Source: Rhabdornis inornatus (Eukaryota; Chordata; Aves; Passeriformes; Rhabdornithidae). Taken from it: a stretch of DNA of 64,000 nucleotides. The notes beneath the pieces are model-generated. The model did not search any database, had not been told where the DNA came from, and saw nothing but the letters and a program-made list of their open reading frames with translations. Made by a program: the position numbers and the translations under genes. The stretch spans positions 1,116,001 to 1,180,000 of the forward strand of contig VWZS01009934.1 of the NCBI GenBank assembly GCA_013397075.1, read 5' to 3'. Below, one piece after another: positions 13,291 to 27,400 of the stretch (the first letter of the stretch is position 1; every line of letters begins with the position of its first letter).

Positions 13291-16200
13291 AATAATCTTG
13301 ATTTTCTTGGTCCGGTGCAAATTTTTACATATTGCTAAAATTTTGTATTAAATTTCAGTCAGTGACTACTGAAGTACCACTTGTAAGAATCATACCCCAG
13401 GCCAGCATTCAGTTTGGCTGTAAAATCAGGGAAATTTTTGTCTTTCAGTCCGCATAACTTTAACTGACTCATATTATATGGAAAATTTTAAAAAATAAAG
13501 AAGGAAAAAAAGGCAAAAGCCAATTCTTTTACCTCTATGTACTCTGTTGATTTGTGGTGTTGCATTAACATCCATAGCTTCAGGTGTCATGACAGAAGAT
13601 TAAATAAAATATATATTCAAAAATGTTATATTTGTATTTTACCTGAAAAGTTCTTTGCCAATGTCTAGCCGAGGCACTACAACCATCCTCAAGACCTGCC
13701 TTGATGGATAGTAGAAAATACATGTTCTAGGAAAGAAATGGAGTCTTATGTGTAGTGCATGCATCAAACTGAATCCCGTGTTAAATATGAAGATAATCGT
13801 ATTTTCTAACAGCTGCTTTACTGACTTGTTACATTTTTAGGGCCAGACTCTCTTAAAAAGAATTGCTATAACTAAAACTATCCTATAAATTTGAGATATT
13901 TCTGAAACTGTAAACAAAGCTAAAACTTTCCCACTTTGTCATAAAAAGGAAGTATTTTTTTTAAATTTTTTTTTTAACATAATAGCCTACAGTTTCTTCT
14001 GAAGCCTGGAACAGGTATTTTAAATACTGTTTCTTCCTGCAATGAGTTAAGAATTCAATCTTAAATCTGCTGCATATATTTTCTTTTATCTCATTGCAAC
14101 CCTTTGTTTTCCTCATCTGAAATCTCTCATACTCCCAGGTACAGACATTAGGCCGTACAATCATCTTTTCTTCCTTCATTGGTTTAGATATGTTGTGGAT
14201 AGCTCAGGGTCCATTTTTGTCCAGGAATATGTTCTTAGCAGTTTTTAAAAGCCAGGCCTGTGTGTGAAATGTGAAAAACCCAACACACTTGGACAGCTTG
14301 GGCTCTCTCACCAAACATTAATGTTCACAGAAGTAGAAAAGTTTTATTTCTTAACAAATGGGACATCACCACAAATACACAGAAAAATTACACAAATATG
14401 AGAGCATGATGTACTCAAACACAGAAGTATAATGACAGCTTTAAGTCTGGCTGATAAGTGTTGCTAACATTTGGTTATAAGCACATAACTGAGGAGATGT
14501 GTATCATATTGCAGCGATTCCTGTTATCTTCACAATTATTTTGAGTATTTGCCATAGTTGGACCAATCAAGAAGGGAAGAAGAAGTGAAGAGCTGCCAGG
14601 CTGTATCAGGTGAAGAGAAAAAAGGGAAGTTATCATATAAACTGATTTACAGAATTTCTTAAAAGTTGAATATTTCAAAACATTATTTATATTGAATGCT
14701 GTGATAAAAATCAAAGTAGACCTGTCTGACGGTAAGACTTAAACCCTTTTTATATTCTGTTGCTTACTAGCAAAAAAAAATTGATTTGGTATGTTACCAA
14801 ATATATTTAATGTAGAGATTGATTTTTTTTAAAGTAGTGACTAGAACAATTTGTTAAACCTGAATTTTGAAACTATTATTTTTTAAAGTTAGGAGGAGAA
14901 ATAAACATTTTTAATATCTTTAAAAAGTATCTTTTTTGATGCACTATCTCATTTTGTACAAACGTTATAGTATTGTACAAGTTCTGAACATCATATTAGT
15001 TCTACTTTTACAAAATCTGCTGATTTTCTTCTAAGGCTTCTTTCATTAGTTCCTGGGACTCAAAGACCAGGCAAAGACTTTTTTAAGTAGCAAATAAAAC
15101 AATTTAGAGGTATAATGGTCTGTCACTTGGAAGGAAAATTATCTAAATACAGGCAGCAGGTTTCACTGTAACCATTCCACTTTCAGCTCTTCCCATTACC
15201 CTAACTTCTGTGCAGCAGCTAAAATAAATTAACAAGAGTGTGAACACGGCTAAAGTGAGAATTTAACCTGGCAAGATTCATGGCTTTGTAAAGTAGATTT
15301 TATTAAATAGTCCTGTTAAGACAGACAGAAGTAATTTGGTTCCATCCTCACCTGTTGTATTCAACTGGGTCTGAACAGCAGCCATTCAATTTGCATAGGA
15401 ACTTACATTACTAATAAATAGAACAAACATGGCATTAACTGCAGTTGGAAACTTGATTTCCTTGCTTATAAAGGGAATGGGCATTTGCTCTCCACTTAAA
15501 ATACATGGTAGTAATACAGGAAATATTCCTCTTGTATTGTTGCAAGCAGTGCATGAGAACTAGTGAAGAAAATTTCCATGTTTACCTTTTCTTTTCAGAA
15601 ATCAAATCAGATGTGTGAAATTTAGCAAGAGAATGTTAAAGCTTCATTGTAAATTCAGTATATTTTTAGAGATGTGCTATCTTCTTTAAATACTTTCTAA
15701 TTTGGATCTGAGCAAACAAAATCTGCTGGCTGAGATAAATACCTATGTAGGATGCAGAAGATTTTGGCTGGGATATACGCAATCAAGCACATTAAAAACC
15801 TTTAATAAAGCATTGAAAATCTTTGCAGTGCTTTATCAACACATAATAAAATACAATTTTAGGATTCAATTTTCACTTACATTTCACAGATCAGAATAAA
15901 AAATATATTCCTCCCTTGAAAAATGGTGCATTTTGACATGGATACTGTCTATATCCATGTTATCACTGTAATGGTCTTCCCCCACAAAATGCAGTGGGGT
16001 GTGGAATCCCCAGCAAGGGCTGAGCCGATAGAGCCCATATGGGCATCTCTGCATCCACAGCAAACACCACCCCAAAAACTGACAAAGTGGTTCAAGTGCC
16101 TTTTCATGGATGTTTAAAGTTCACCAGATTTCCCATAGGTTTCCTCCTCAAAGGCCTTTCCAGCAGAGTATGGGATTCCTGCACGTCAGGATCACGTTAC

Positions 16201-19200
16201 TTCTGCCTGCCCAATGCAGATTATTTGGGTACCATCACGCACCTGAAAGGACTCTGTCCAACTGAGTTTAGGCAGCTGACTCTCATCCCAAGCCCGCTCT
16301 ACATTCATACGACTGAGTACCTAAATTTCTTCAAATATCTAGGCCTCAGTATATAAAATTTGGTGGTGGCACCAAATTCATTATGCTTGCACATTATACT
16401 GCAAATTGTAAGGACATTCTGACAGCTATTTCCAAATCCACTGCAAAAAACTCAAAATAAAACTTGGCATATTTTAAAGCGGGTTTTGTTAAACTCCAAA
16501 CTCTCTCTTTGGCTTTACTGTAATCATTGTTGCTCATGTTAAAAGCTGTGTGTTTGGCCACAGAAAAAAATTAAAGAATGATCAGAACACATTAAACTCT
16601 GTACTCTAACAGCACTTCCTTTCTCTTGGGCTAAGTATTTTTGGGAATCTTATGAGGTTACCGCAGGAGCATGGCTTCTTTAACGCTTAAAGGCTTGTGT
16701 TGCAGGTAGGGGAGAGAAAGAGTGGCAGTGTTATGTACTCCCATCCATTCAGCCAAATCAACCTGCTGTGTCAAGGGGCAATAAGTGACCCTCCTTTTTC
16801 CTTCTTCTCCCAACAGAACTCACTCTGTGAAAGTGTGAAAGTGAGGCAGCACCTCACTTTATATATCACAGCCCACTTGGGGTGGGGATCCCCACTTATC
16901 TCCCATCTCAGGGTCATTCCAACTCTCCTGTGATTGCCTAGGGCAAAACAGCCCTCCAAAAGCAGAACTTGCCAGCTCTCAGCTACATACCACAGAGCTA
17001 AGAAAAGTGGAGTCAGCTTCCTTAAGACCTCCCTTCTGGTTCAATGAATCTTGCCCTGCTGTGAATCACCTCATATGCTTCCCTCAGGCACCTAGCCTCG
17101 AAAGAGGTCAGAGTCCAGCCTTTACTCCTGTATTAATCCTTTCCTTGGGCTGGCTGGAAGCAGCTCTTTTCTCAGTGAGTGGTTTTAAATCATCTCCCTT
17201 GGTCCTTGGATTTCATTGTGGTCAGCATGTGTCTGGAATGAAGAATTGCAGCATCGCAGTTATAAGCACCCCAGGCTTTTATTAGCTATAGTCCTAACAG
17301 CCTAGTTCCATGGTTTAATCATTAGATAGGTCTTCCTGTTAGAGATCAAACTTCAGTCTTAGGTCAAGTTAACAATGTTTGTTTAATGAATGTTCCCCCA
17401 TACCAAACCATGTACTGTCAGAACATTAGTAATCACCCACCACACCACTTGTCTTTTGCACCTCTTGATTAAATTGGCTTCAGAAAATATCATCGTCAAG
17501 AAATGTTTTTTCCATTAGCTAAGATAAAAACTCACATACTGGAAGCTACAAGTCATCTTAGGATGTAACAAATACCTGAATGAAATTTGTCTCTCTTGTG
17601 AATGAAACTCATCTCATTCATGTCAGAAGCAGTGTTGTAGTAGTAACACTATGAGCCTTGTAAAAAGTTTTGCATAATTATGATAGTCTTCCACTATGCT
17701 TTTGGGAGGAATACCAGAGCTCAGTTGTGGCAATATTTAATGCAGTCCTTTTCTTCTGTGTGAGTTTGGGGCACAATGATGTTTTGTTTTGGGTCCAAGA
17801 GCCACATAGAAAGCAAGCATTCTAATTCTCTGAAATGTCAAAATGACAAAAATAAATGTCAACATTTATCCCAATGTTAGGGATAAAGGAATGTTATTGT
17901 AGGACAATACAGATCACAAAACTTCAGCCACCCGATATGCAAAGACCAGATTTGCAAATGATATTTGAAGTGACCCAGTAGTGTTGGAAAAACTCCATCC
18001 TTACAGAGCTCAGTCTTGGACTCTTGGCAGCCAATATTCCTCACAATAGGAGGGAGATTTGCCAAGGAATTTTGGATCGGGTCTCTTCACTTACTTGAGA
18101 CTTTGAAATGTGTTTTGCAATGCATGAAGGAAAAAATAGGGAGAAATTAAAACTGTGACTCAGAACCATCCCTAGAAGGTGTAAATTAAAGGGTTAGAAG
18201 ACATCTCACTTTTAAATGGTGTTCACATTCAATAGAGAAAAGCACCCCTTGATGTTGCACTGACTTTTTGATTTAGAGCTCAGTAATTAAAAGCAGCTAT
18301 TTTTAAAATGGCTGTTTGTTAATCCAAGATGCTGTTACTTTGCATTTCATTTCAGGCAGCACTTTTATAAGTTTGCTCATAAAAAGCATCCCGAAAGGAC
18401 TAGTTTTAAACCAAAAAGCCTGTGAATATTTATCTTCTGGATTTAAGACATGATGAATTTAAGAAGCTTAGGAAAATGCCAGCAAAAGCCCACCAGTGCT
18501 TTCTAGCACTGCAACTGATGCAATATAAATTGGAAATTAATTTACTTGAGAAGAGAGGGCTTGAATTAGAAATAGTACTCTCTCATTGCAGGTCCAGAGG
18601 AAGAGGAGAAAAAAGTTGTGATTCTGCCATGTTGGACCCCTAGTGGCTGATCATCCCAGGAGAGGGAACTGGGTATTCTGTATCCCCCGGAGGAAGAAAA
18701 TCCCTAGGCCTTAACTTTTTTGTCCAATTGGATCAATATGAGTGGTCATTAATGTTAGATTTTATACTCAGTTATCCAAGTTATCCAAAGAATGCAGTGA
18801 CAGCTTGGTATTTCAGATAATCTGTGCAAAAGCATCATGAGGAGAACTAGCATGGATTAGCTGCCTTTAACTTTTAGCTGCAGGGTCTATTCTTCGCAAC
18901 TAAAGCTGGATATGTGAGATTATGAGTGTCTGATTATGAGATTTTGAAAGAAGACTTGGTCCCTGTCTTCTGAGAATACTTTAACTTGTCTCTGTTTAGT
19001 CTTAATTCCATTTTTTTTTCTTACTTTACTCCACTTACTTGTAAGTTCAATTTTCCTCTATTCTCATTCCTGTTGAATTGAGCTCTAATATTTTGAAGCC
19101 CTGCTCTTATAGAAAGAAGCTTGAAAATGAGAGTATGTCTTTATTTCTAGTAAATCCAAGTTTCCAGGCACCTAGCTAATGCGTCTTGCTCAAAAGTTCA

Positions 19201-22019
19201 TGGCTACACTGTTCTCTAGATCTGCAGTCTGAAGAAAATTTCCACCTTCTCCAAACACATCACCAAAGGGGTGTTACGAGATCTGTTTTCACAGAATGTG
19301 GAGCACAGAGTAGTTTCTGAACAAAGGTCTTCAGACAGTAAGAAGTTTTCTTTCATGGAACAGGCTTGGAAACATGCATGACCCTAGCTTTTCTTGGCCT
19401 CATAGCTGTATTTGCAGGTTTTTTGCTGAGTTTGGTATATAGACTGCTGAGAAGTTAAAGAATGTGAGACATCAGGGGCTGCATTGTCTTCTCTGTCTGA
19501 ACCTAAAGACTGTGCTAAAGATGCCCTGGAGCAGGTCCTTCAACCCTCTTGGATTTGAAGAATCCAAGAGGGTTGGCAGTGAAGAATCCAAACTTGCTGG
19601 TCTTGCAAATTCAAAGCTTTCCAGGGAGAAACCTCTGTGACCAGAAGACGCCAGGCTGGAACTTAAGTGATATTACTCTGCAAGCATGTTTGCCAAAGGC
19701 AACACGAATGCAGAAGCATCATTACATTTGGTCTGAGAACTTCAGTAAGCAAGCAGGACTTCATCCAGAAAAATCCTTATAGTTTGAATATTTCTCTTCT
19801 TGTGAGCCTATATTTTGTCAATCTTTGACAGATATCTTAACTCATTTGTCAATAAAAATAAGAAAAATGTAAGTTCAGAAGCATGTCAACACCTTCTGTT
19901 TTGTCATCAACTGTGATAAGGTTAACCTTGAATATTTTTGAATTTATTTGGTAAAGAAGAAAAATGACATCTGTTTTGTAACCTCACATCTTCCTACACT
20001 TTCTGACAGCATGCTGAATTTTAACTGAACTGTAAGGTTTGCTCATGAGAGCTGAGCTAATCAGAGGTGGCTATCCAAAGTTCAGTCAATAAATAGCTTG
20101 ACTTTCTAGCTTGTAATAATATAAAGGGATCAATAAGAACGATGAAGATTATTTCTCCATTTCCTTCTGCTTCATGTTAAGCTGGTCACAAAGGACAGAC
20201 TACTTCCATTCTACCATTTTTCTGTCCTTAGCTATTACGTTGCACCTGTTCAGGGGATAGAAAGAAGTGTAATGTAAATACTAGCATCTGAACATTTGCA
20301 TTTAAGTAATACATTCCTAAACAATACCTGTTTATTATAGCCTTTGCATACTTACTATCAAATCAGAATGTTTGATTAAAAAAACATGTAATTTCAGTCT
20401 TTAGGATGCACATGATTTTTTTTGGTCACTCTTCTTGCAGAACAGGCTCAGTTACTAACATTAAGACCAAATCTCTGTCCTGAAAAATGTAGATCACTAC
20501 TAAGAGCAAGCTTTTGTTTTGAAAACAAGTGCATAATTTCCACCTTAACAACATATAGCACAACTTCAGTAATGTCAGCCCACATGAAGCTTGTGAAATA
20601 TCCATTATGTCAGATTACTTTCTGGAAAAGGCTTTAGTAAATGACTGTACTGGAACAGTGAGGAAGTGACCAGTTTGAATTGAATATCAATGTGGAGATT
20701 AGGCACTGGCCAATGTGAAGTGAAGGGTATTTCTGAGGCAGAAGAAAAAAAGCAAAAGTCAATAAAAAGAAACACAGTTACACACTTAATATCGATTGTA
20801 AGGAGAAAAAAGGTAAGAAGAAGGATCCATGAGAACCAAGTCAGTTTTAAGTTTTACATAAACAGGAGTTATCTGCAAAACCATGGCTTTCATGTTGGGA
20901 TTTTTTTAAGGGTTAGTGAAAGTGAATGTGTACTTTGGATCTGTATCTCACCTGCAATTAGGGTTATTTGTGGCCTGATATTTAATGCAATTTTAAATAG
21001 AAGACTAAAACATGGGCCATAATCTGGAAGAACACATTTAATACTCATAAAGAGTTAAAAGTATTTTAATTGTCAGGATAGCTGAAATTCCAGGAAGGAG
21101 TCTAGGGAAATAAGCCAAAGTAATCTTGGAACAATTCTCTTTGAATATTCATTGAGGACAAAGAAGGTCTGAGAACAGGAAAAGTTCAGAATGCATCCCT
21201 GAAAAAGAAATTTCTGGAACTAACCAGAAAGCTTAAGACTTAGGAAGAACAAGTTAAAAATGTCAAGAAATGCTAGGGTTTTTTTGTCTTGGCTATTTGC
21301 CCTCAGTGCTGAAGAGGTCTGTTATTGCAACTGAACATGATGTTAGCTACAAATTTGGTGTAGTGGGTAATACAGTGCCACAATCCAATATTTCTGTTAA
21401 TAAATTCCATCTCAGAGAAGTAACAAACATGAGTTTGGAGCACTCTGAAAAGGGTACCTCAAACTCTGCACCTTTGAAAACAAGAGATAACTGCCTGAAA
21501 TTTTTGAAATTAATTGCAATGCATGAAGCTGCAGGGGAGTGAGAGAGTAAATGAAAAAAAAAACCAGAATATGAACCATGTAGCCAAATACCACCACTGC
21601 AGAAGCTGACCTCACTCGTACAGTTGATCCCCAACTACATACATGCTGATGTTGTGATGTTACTTTAACAAAAAACAAACTGACTTTTTGTGTTCTGTAA
21701 CCTAAGAGCCATATTTAAGTTGCAAGAAGCAGGTTGGTTTTTTTCACCTCGTGTGGTGCCTAGGATCAGTAGTCAGGGCCCAGTGTCCAGTTCTGGAAGC
21801 CACCAAGTGCAGACAGAATTCCAAGGAGAGAAAAGATACCCAGGGAAAATCAGTTTAAAACACCTGGTGTTGAAAGGGTGAAGGGATTAGACATAGCTGA
21901 GAAAGACAAGAGAGAAGAGACTATCATAACATATAAAGGTGTTGCTAAATAGATATTCATCAGCAAATGTTCTGCATGTTTTTTGGACTATGACAGGAAA
22001 GAATAAGCCCTGATGTTTA
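13291..22019. other. intergenic or intronic DNA, no gene recognised
   Basis: AT-rich, with A and T runs at 13.9-14.9 kb and the hairpin at 19.54 kb. ORFs up to 110 codons (for example 20690-21022) show no family similarity I can name. Confidence 0.6.
19541..19575. repeat. perfect 15-bp inverted repeat, 5-base loop
   Basis: The left arm CAACCCTCTTGGATT (19541-19555) pairs exactly with 19561-19575 around the loop TGAAG. The GAAGAATCCAA part recurs at 19580-19590, so a third partial copy follows. Confidence 0.95.
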
Positions 22020-24475
22020 GCATTTTCCAAGGGTGGAGTCTGCTCAGACCTACTGGGCAGCTTGCTCCAGAGTTTAACCACTGGGGTTTACAAAGGCTGC
22101 AGCATATTCTGTTGCCCTGTCACTATGTGCTGCTAAATCTGTCCCCGTCTCCACTGTAACCCCCCTCATGGGTGGTTGCAGAGAGCAATTTAATTTCTTT
22201 GCTCTCTGCTTTTTAGGATTGAAAAATCCAGTTCCTTCTCCTCTCCTATGTCTCGTGCTCCAGACATCTTTGTGACATTCTCCAGCACATCCATTGTACT
22301 GGGGAGATCAAAACTGGTCACAGCTCTCCAGATGTGGTCTCACAAGTGCCAAGAGGAAAGGAAGAAGCACATGCTCTCCCAATGCATGTGTGTACACAAT
22401 TCCCATTGCCATAACTGTGTGTGGCTGACTCATGTTAAGCTTGTCTGTCAGGATTTCCAGGTCCCATCCAGCAGAGCTGCTCCACAGCCAGTCAGCCCCA
22501 ATGCATGTGATGGATTGTCCCAGATACATCCTAGATACAAGACTCCATGCTTGTTTTTATTGAGCATCATGAGGTTGCTGTCAGTCCTATAGTGCTATAG
22601 CTTGCAGAAAGTCCTCAGCTTAAGAGTCCTGCCTTTCAGTCCTTCAGCTACTTCACCCCAAATTTTGCATCACCCACCAATTTGCTAAAAGCACACTCCA
22701 TCCTCTCATCCAAAATAACTGTTGCCTTTTTCTCAACCTGGAAATGAAACTTGAGATAATTTAGTAAGGAGGTAATATAAAAGGGGGTCTTTATTTGAAG
22801 GTCTTCAGAGGCAGTTATGGAAAGATGTCCACAAAAGCCCATCTCCCCAGGAGTGAGTACATTTTTATAGGTTTTAGGAAATTACCATAATTGATAAAAA
22901 AGCACCAATTAGGAGGACAAGTGGTGATGCAATTCCCGCCTAGGCCGAGCCCCTTCTCTGGAGCCCCCCCTTCAGCACTAGTTTGTCCATGAGAATGTAC
23001 CTGGAAAAGTTGTACTCAGCATTGGCTCCCAGGAGGAACCAATATAGGATAGGGGCCTTGTACTTCCAGGGCCTGGACCTCTGAGATTTGTTTTGTCTTT
23101 CTGCTTAGGGAAAGGCCATGGAAAAGTACTGGGAAAACTAGCTACTAATACAATATATGACAGAGTTACAAATACATGTAAGAAGAATACAGAGAGCATA
23201 TAAAAGGCAAAACAGCAAAACCCAAACAGCATCATAGCCAATAGAAATACAGTGTGATACCTGAGAAATACTACTTGTACATGGCTGCCCAGCCTTTCAA
23301 TGACTGACTATTACCAGTCAGGCAAGAAAGTGTTAGTCAAGAAAGCCCAGCCGATTTTTTGTCTACCTTGCAGAGATACCTCAGCGTTTTCCCAGTTTGC
23401 CTACAAGTTTACTATGGAAGAACCTGTCAAAGTAAAAGCCAAAGTAAAGCTATGCAACATCCACTGTTCTCCCTTCATTGACAGAGCCCCACATTTTTGC
23501 TGCAGAACACAATCAGGTCAATCAGTTTCCATTTGCTCATGATAAATATGTTAGTGGTTTCCAAAAACTTGCAGTTCATCATGTACTTGGACAGGGCTTC
23601 TGTGAGGACCTGCTTTGTAATGTTCCTGCTTACTGATGTGAGGCTGGCCAGGCAGTAGTTGTTTCTTCATTGTTTTTTCTGGTTTTTTTTTTTGTTTGTT
23701 TTCTTTGTTTTGGTTTTGTTTTTTTTAAATGGAAATAAGATTCCTCTTTTCCCAGTGATGAGAAACCTCTCCTGAACACCAAGAGCAATTTTGCATGACG
23801 TGGACCAGCTCCTTCAGCTCCATCCTTGAATTCATTTCTCCCCTATCACAGCGGGGACATGTATGTTCACTTCCTCTCCCTCGAATTTCCAAGTGCTGCT
23901 ACTAAAAGCAGAAACTGTGAGGTCTGAGATCAAACCTTACTAATAAAGAGCAACGAGAAGAGGACCTTGATAATCAAACCCTCGTCAATGCCCTTTGCCA
24001 TTAGTCTGTCTGTTCCTAGACAGCAGTAAGTACCATATTCCTTGGTATTCCTTTTGCTGCCCAAGTACTTGCAGAAGGTTGTCTTCTTAGCCTTCATATC
24101 TACACGGTGTCAAATCCAGTTGTGCTTGGCTTTACAAACTTTCTCCCTGAAAGTTTGGAATAATTCTGGGTGGTAACTCTACATTATCTGTGGATTGTCT
24201 GTCCCTGCCTCCAGCTCTTGTGGCTCGAGCTCATCGGGAGTTACACACTCAGCCAAGCTGGCATCCTGACACACCTTCACTCTCCTGAGCACAGAAACAG
24301 AGCTTTCTTACCCTTTAAGAAGGTTGCTTAGGAAGGTCAACTAGCCCTTTTAAGCTCCTCTGCCTTTCAGGGCAGCGTCCCTTGGGACTGTGAGGCTTCT
24401 TTCAAGCACTCAGCTTTGCTCAGTTGCTGTACTTGACCAAATCCAGCAGCAATAGGGAGGTCCATACCCATTTTG
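22020..24475 (-). mobile_element. long antisense CR1 LINE copy, interrupted by an LTR-like insertion
   Basis: Reading the minus strand from the right gives linker and RT-leading sequence (24475-23560, including the counterpart of the RPVSLTS block near 23640), then RT (23540-23340), an interruption (23320-22740), and then the RT C-terminus and 3'UTR (22735-22020, with the region before CR1's 'ACCTCATGAGGTT' block at about 22565-22575). The copy is old and full of stops. A T/G simple-repeat tract has grown inside it at 23680-23735. Confidence 0.8.
22740..23320 (-). mobile_element. probable antisense solo LTR nested in CR1
   Basis: This segment interrupts CR1 homology. On the minus strand it has the order expected of an LTR: a long upstream part, a TATA-like CCTATAAAAATG (plus-strand 22860-22871), and then an AATAAA about 70 bases further (plus-strand 22790-22796) close to the far end. 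A short C-rich patch (22930-22975) lies upstream of the TATA. I could not fix the TG...CA ends or a target-site duplication, and there is no internal retroviral coding sequence. Confidence 0.5.
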
Positions 24476-27400
24476 GGTGACTGTAACCAGGCTGAATAGA
24501 AACCACTGTTGACATTTACTTGAAATTTCTTCGAAAAAAACCCATTAAGTTATGCAGGCCTGTCTTTGGCCATGCCGAGACAGGAAAAGCAATTCAAGCT
24601 TTAGCAGGAAACACGGAAGGGGCACTCCAGGAAATCCATAACATATATCCACTGAAGCCAGAAAAACAGAAAAAGATTCTCCCTGCTGGTCTTCGTCTTA
24701 ATGGAAACTCCCCAAATAAACGCTTCCCAAACTTGTTTGATATCTACTTGCCATTAATGAGTTTGATTTGCTCCTGTCTTCAGCAAAAAGACTTGCAATC
24801 TGCACGTTATGGTACACAGTGTGATGAGCAATATTAAGTGCACCCTTTTGTATGGTGTAGTCAACCTGATAAAAATAGAAGCAGACTAAAGCCTAAGGAA
24901 GGATTTCTTATTCTCCTACCATCAGATGAAGCTCTTCAGACCCATAATTTAAATGTTTGTCTCATTGTAGAGGTGCTAAAAAATGTGTCAAAAGACTTCA
25001 GCTAGTTAGTCTGCAATTTAGCTTGAAAAGTTTGTTTCTTCCCATTCTTCCTAGTTTTTGAATAAAGAGATAAGGGAGAACGCCTGCTTGCCATGGTAGG
25101 TACATGAGCTATAATTTGCAATGAAATATCATGAACTGTGCCATACTACAGAAGCTTTAATTAGAGTAATTAAAACACATTGTAACTTACCAGTGATTTT
25201 GCATTCAGTATATTTTAAACAGCTGAGTCCTGAAAAAAACACAGTGATTTGCTCACTACCACACATCAATGGGTTTCTGCAGCTGTGGAATCACACTCAA
25301 ATGGAGCTTGCACAGGCAGCCAAATTATTCTTTAGGAACTGGAGAAAATCAGAGAATGATATTCCTAGAGACAGACCATTAAAGAAAAATTAACTACTAG
25401 ATCTCTTGTGTGATTTTTGGCTCTTTGTACCTGGATGGCAGACTTCAAGGATCTTTTATATTTTGTATATATCTCTCTATATATGAATATATGAAGGTTT
25501 CCCTCCAGTTAGCCAAAGCAAAGAAATACGCTCCAAGAGAATATGCTGTTAAGAGTACTGTGAGCATAGATTCACAGAAGAAAGGAAAAGATACCAGGTA
25601 TTACTGGCTGGCAGTTTCACACCAGCTGCTTGTTAAAGGATGATCTCACAAGACTGCAATTAAGAAATGAATATGCTTTTGAGTGAAGGAATGAGGGCTA
25701 GGAAATTTTTCCTAACTGTTTCTTGGCAATTACACTAGTTTTGTATACATCCCCAGTGTATTTTGTTGTGTAGGCCTTTACTGCTTCCAGAAGATAGAAA
25801 ATATAAAAAAATTTCTGTCATTCCTTGCACAGATGCTTAAATCAAGACCAGCTACGGGTAGGAGACATCTAATTTGATTATGCTTTTACACATCCTGCAC
25901 AAGTGCTTGGTGGGAAAACATGTAGGAGATTCAGCATCCACATCCCCGTCCCTGCAATGTGCTCCATTGGGCACATTGCATTGGCTGGTTTATGCTGTGC
26001 ACCTGGTACAGCCCAAAGTCCATGTCTGTGCCCAAAAACGCACATTCTACAAACAGAAATCCCTAAGCTTAGACCACCAAGCATGTCCTGCCCTGTGTCT
26101 GCTGGTGGAGAAGCAATCAAGCCTGTCCCCAGTACAGAGCAGCAAGAGAGACTGGTGAGTCACAGCTAACTGCACATCTGCCATTAGTTGTTTCTGCAGG
26201 CCCAGTGTGAGGACTGAGATGAGCAGCTGGAGATCACCTAAGTAGAAGTGCTGACATCATCCTAGCCAGAACCCACCAGAGGCTGATTTGGACAGGAAAA
26301 TGCCAGCTCAGGCACCAGATGAGCAAAACCCTAAAGATTTCCTTTGAGGAGAGACCAGTCTGTAAACAGAAAACTTTTACACTTCAAAGTTTAGTAAGGT
26401 TAACATCTCTGAGATTAAATGTACACCACAGCATCTGTAAATGGTAGAGAAGGGTACCAAATCCTTAAAGGTCATGCAATCTCCACACGAAAGCAAGGGA
26501 TTCCTATTAAAACAGTCGAGAGTCTGGGCAAGGATTGTTCTGATATTTTCAAGACAGCACAACAAAACAGCTAATCATTATAGTTTTCTGGAGGACACCC
26601 CGCATATTTAAACTAAACCACAGAGAAACAGAAGCACTTTATTCCGACACTACTCCTTTTTTTAAAACTACTTTTCTGGAAATGTAATAGAGTCTGTGTG
26701 AGCTGTTTGAGTGACAGCATTCACAACAGGGAAAGGATGAGTCTTCAGTGAGTGATTAAAATCTGGAGCAACACATTTAGATAACCATAAAAATATTTTA
26801 TTGCAGATTTAGTCCAAAATGAAGAATATGTTTGTCATGGGACAAAAGAAGACGAAGAAAATAAATAGAACAATTAATACAAGCCTTTGGAATATATTTA
26901 TTCTTTCTTGGGGACATTTTAAAATTCTTGGCTATATCTGATACAGAAACTTGTCACAGGACACTTGTCACTGCCTCTCACTGCCCACCAGGCTGTCCCT
27001 TCTTGCCTCTTGAAGCTGTGAGCACCTTCTGCCCATGCAGCAGGCACCAAATTTCATTAGCGTGCTCCTACAGGAGACCAATTAGCAGGGCTGTGACTGA
27101 ACTAGGTGTACATATGAACCTTTGCTTGCTTCAAATACTCATTTGTCTACAAAGTCAATTAAAAAATAATAGTCAAGCTTTGCAAAGCAATAATACTAAA
27201 GGAAACACCTACCTGAATAACCCTTGATAGCAGTCACAAGAAGTGATGCTTCTCACTTGCACAATAAGCCATCATAGCTACAGCCCATGTATGGTCCCAG
27301 GGTGATCATGGTCCCCCACTCTGCTCTGAAAGGGAACCAGGGGGGAATGTCCTGGCTTAGGACAGTGGTAGGGATGAGGTCATACCAGCCACACTCCAAA

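Noticed and set aside
25874..26169. Three overlapping 80-94-codon ORFs on both strands.
   Set aside because: Overlap on both strands with no similarity to any family I know; probably a GC-richer non-coding patch.
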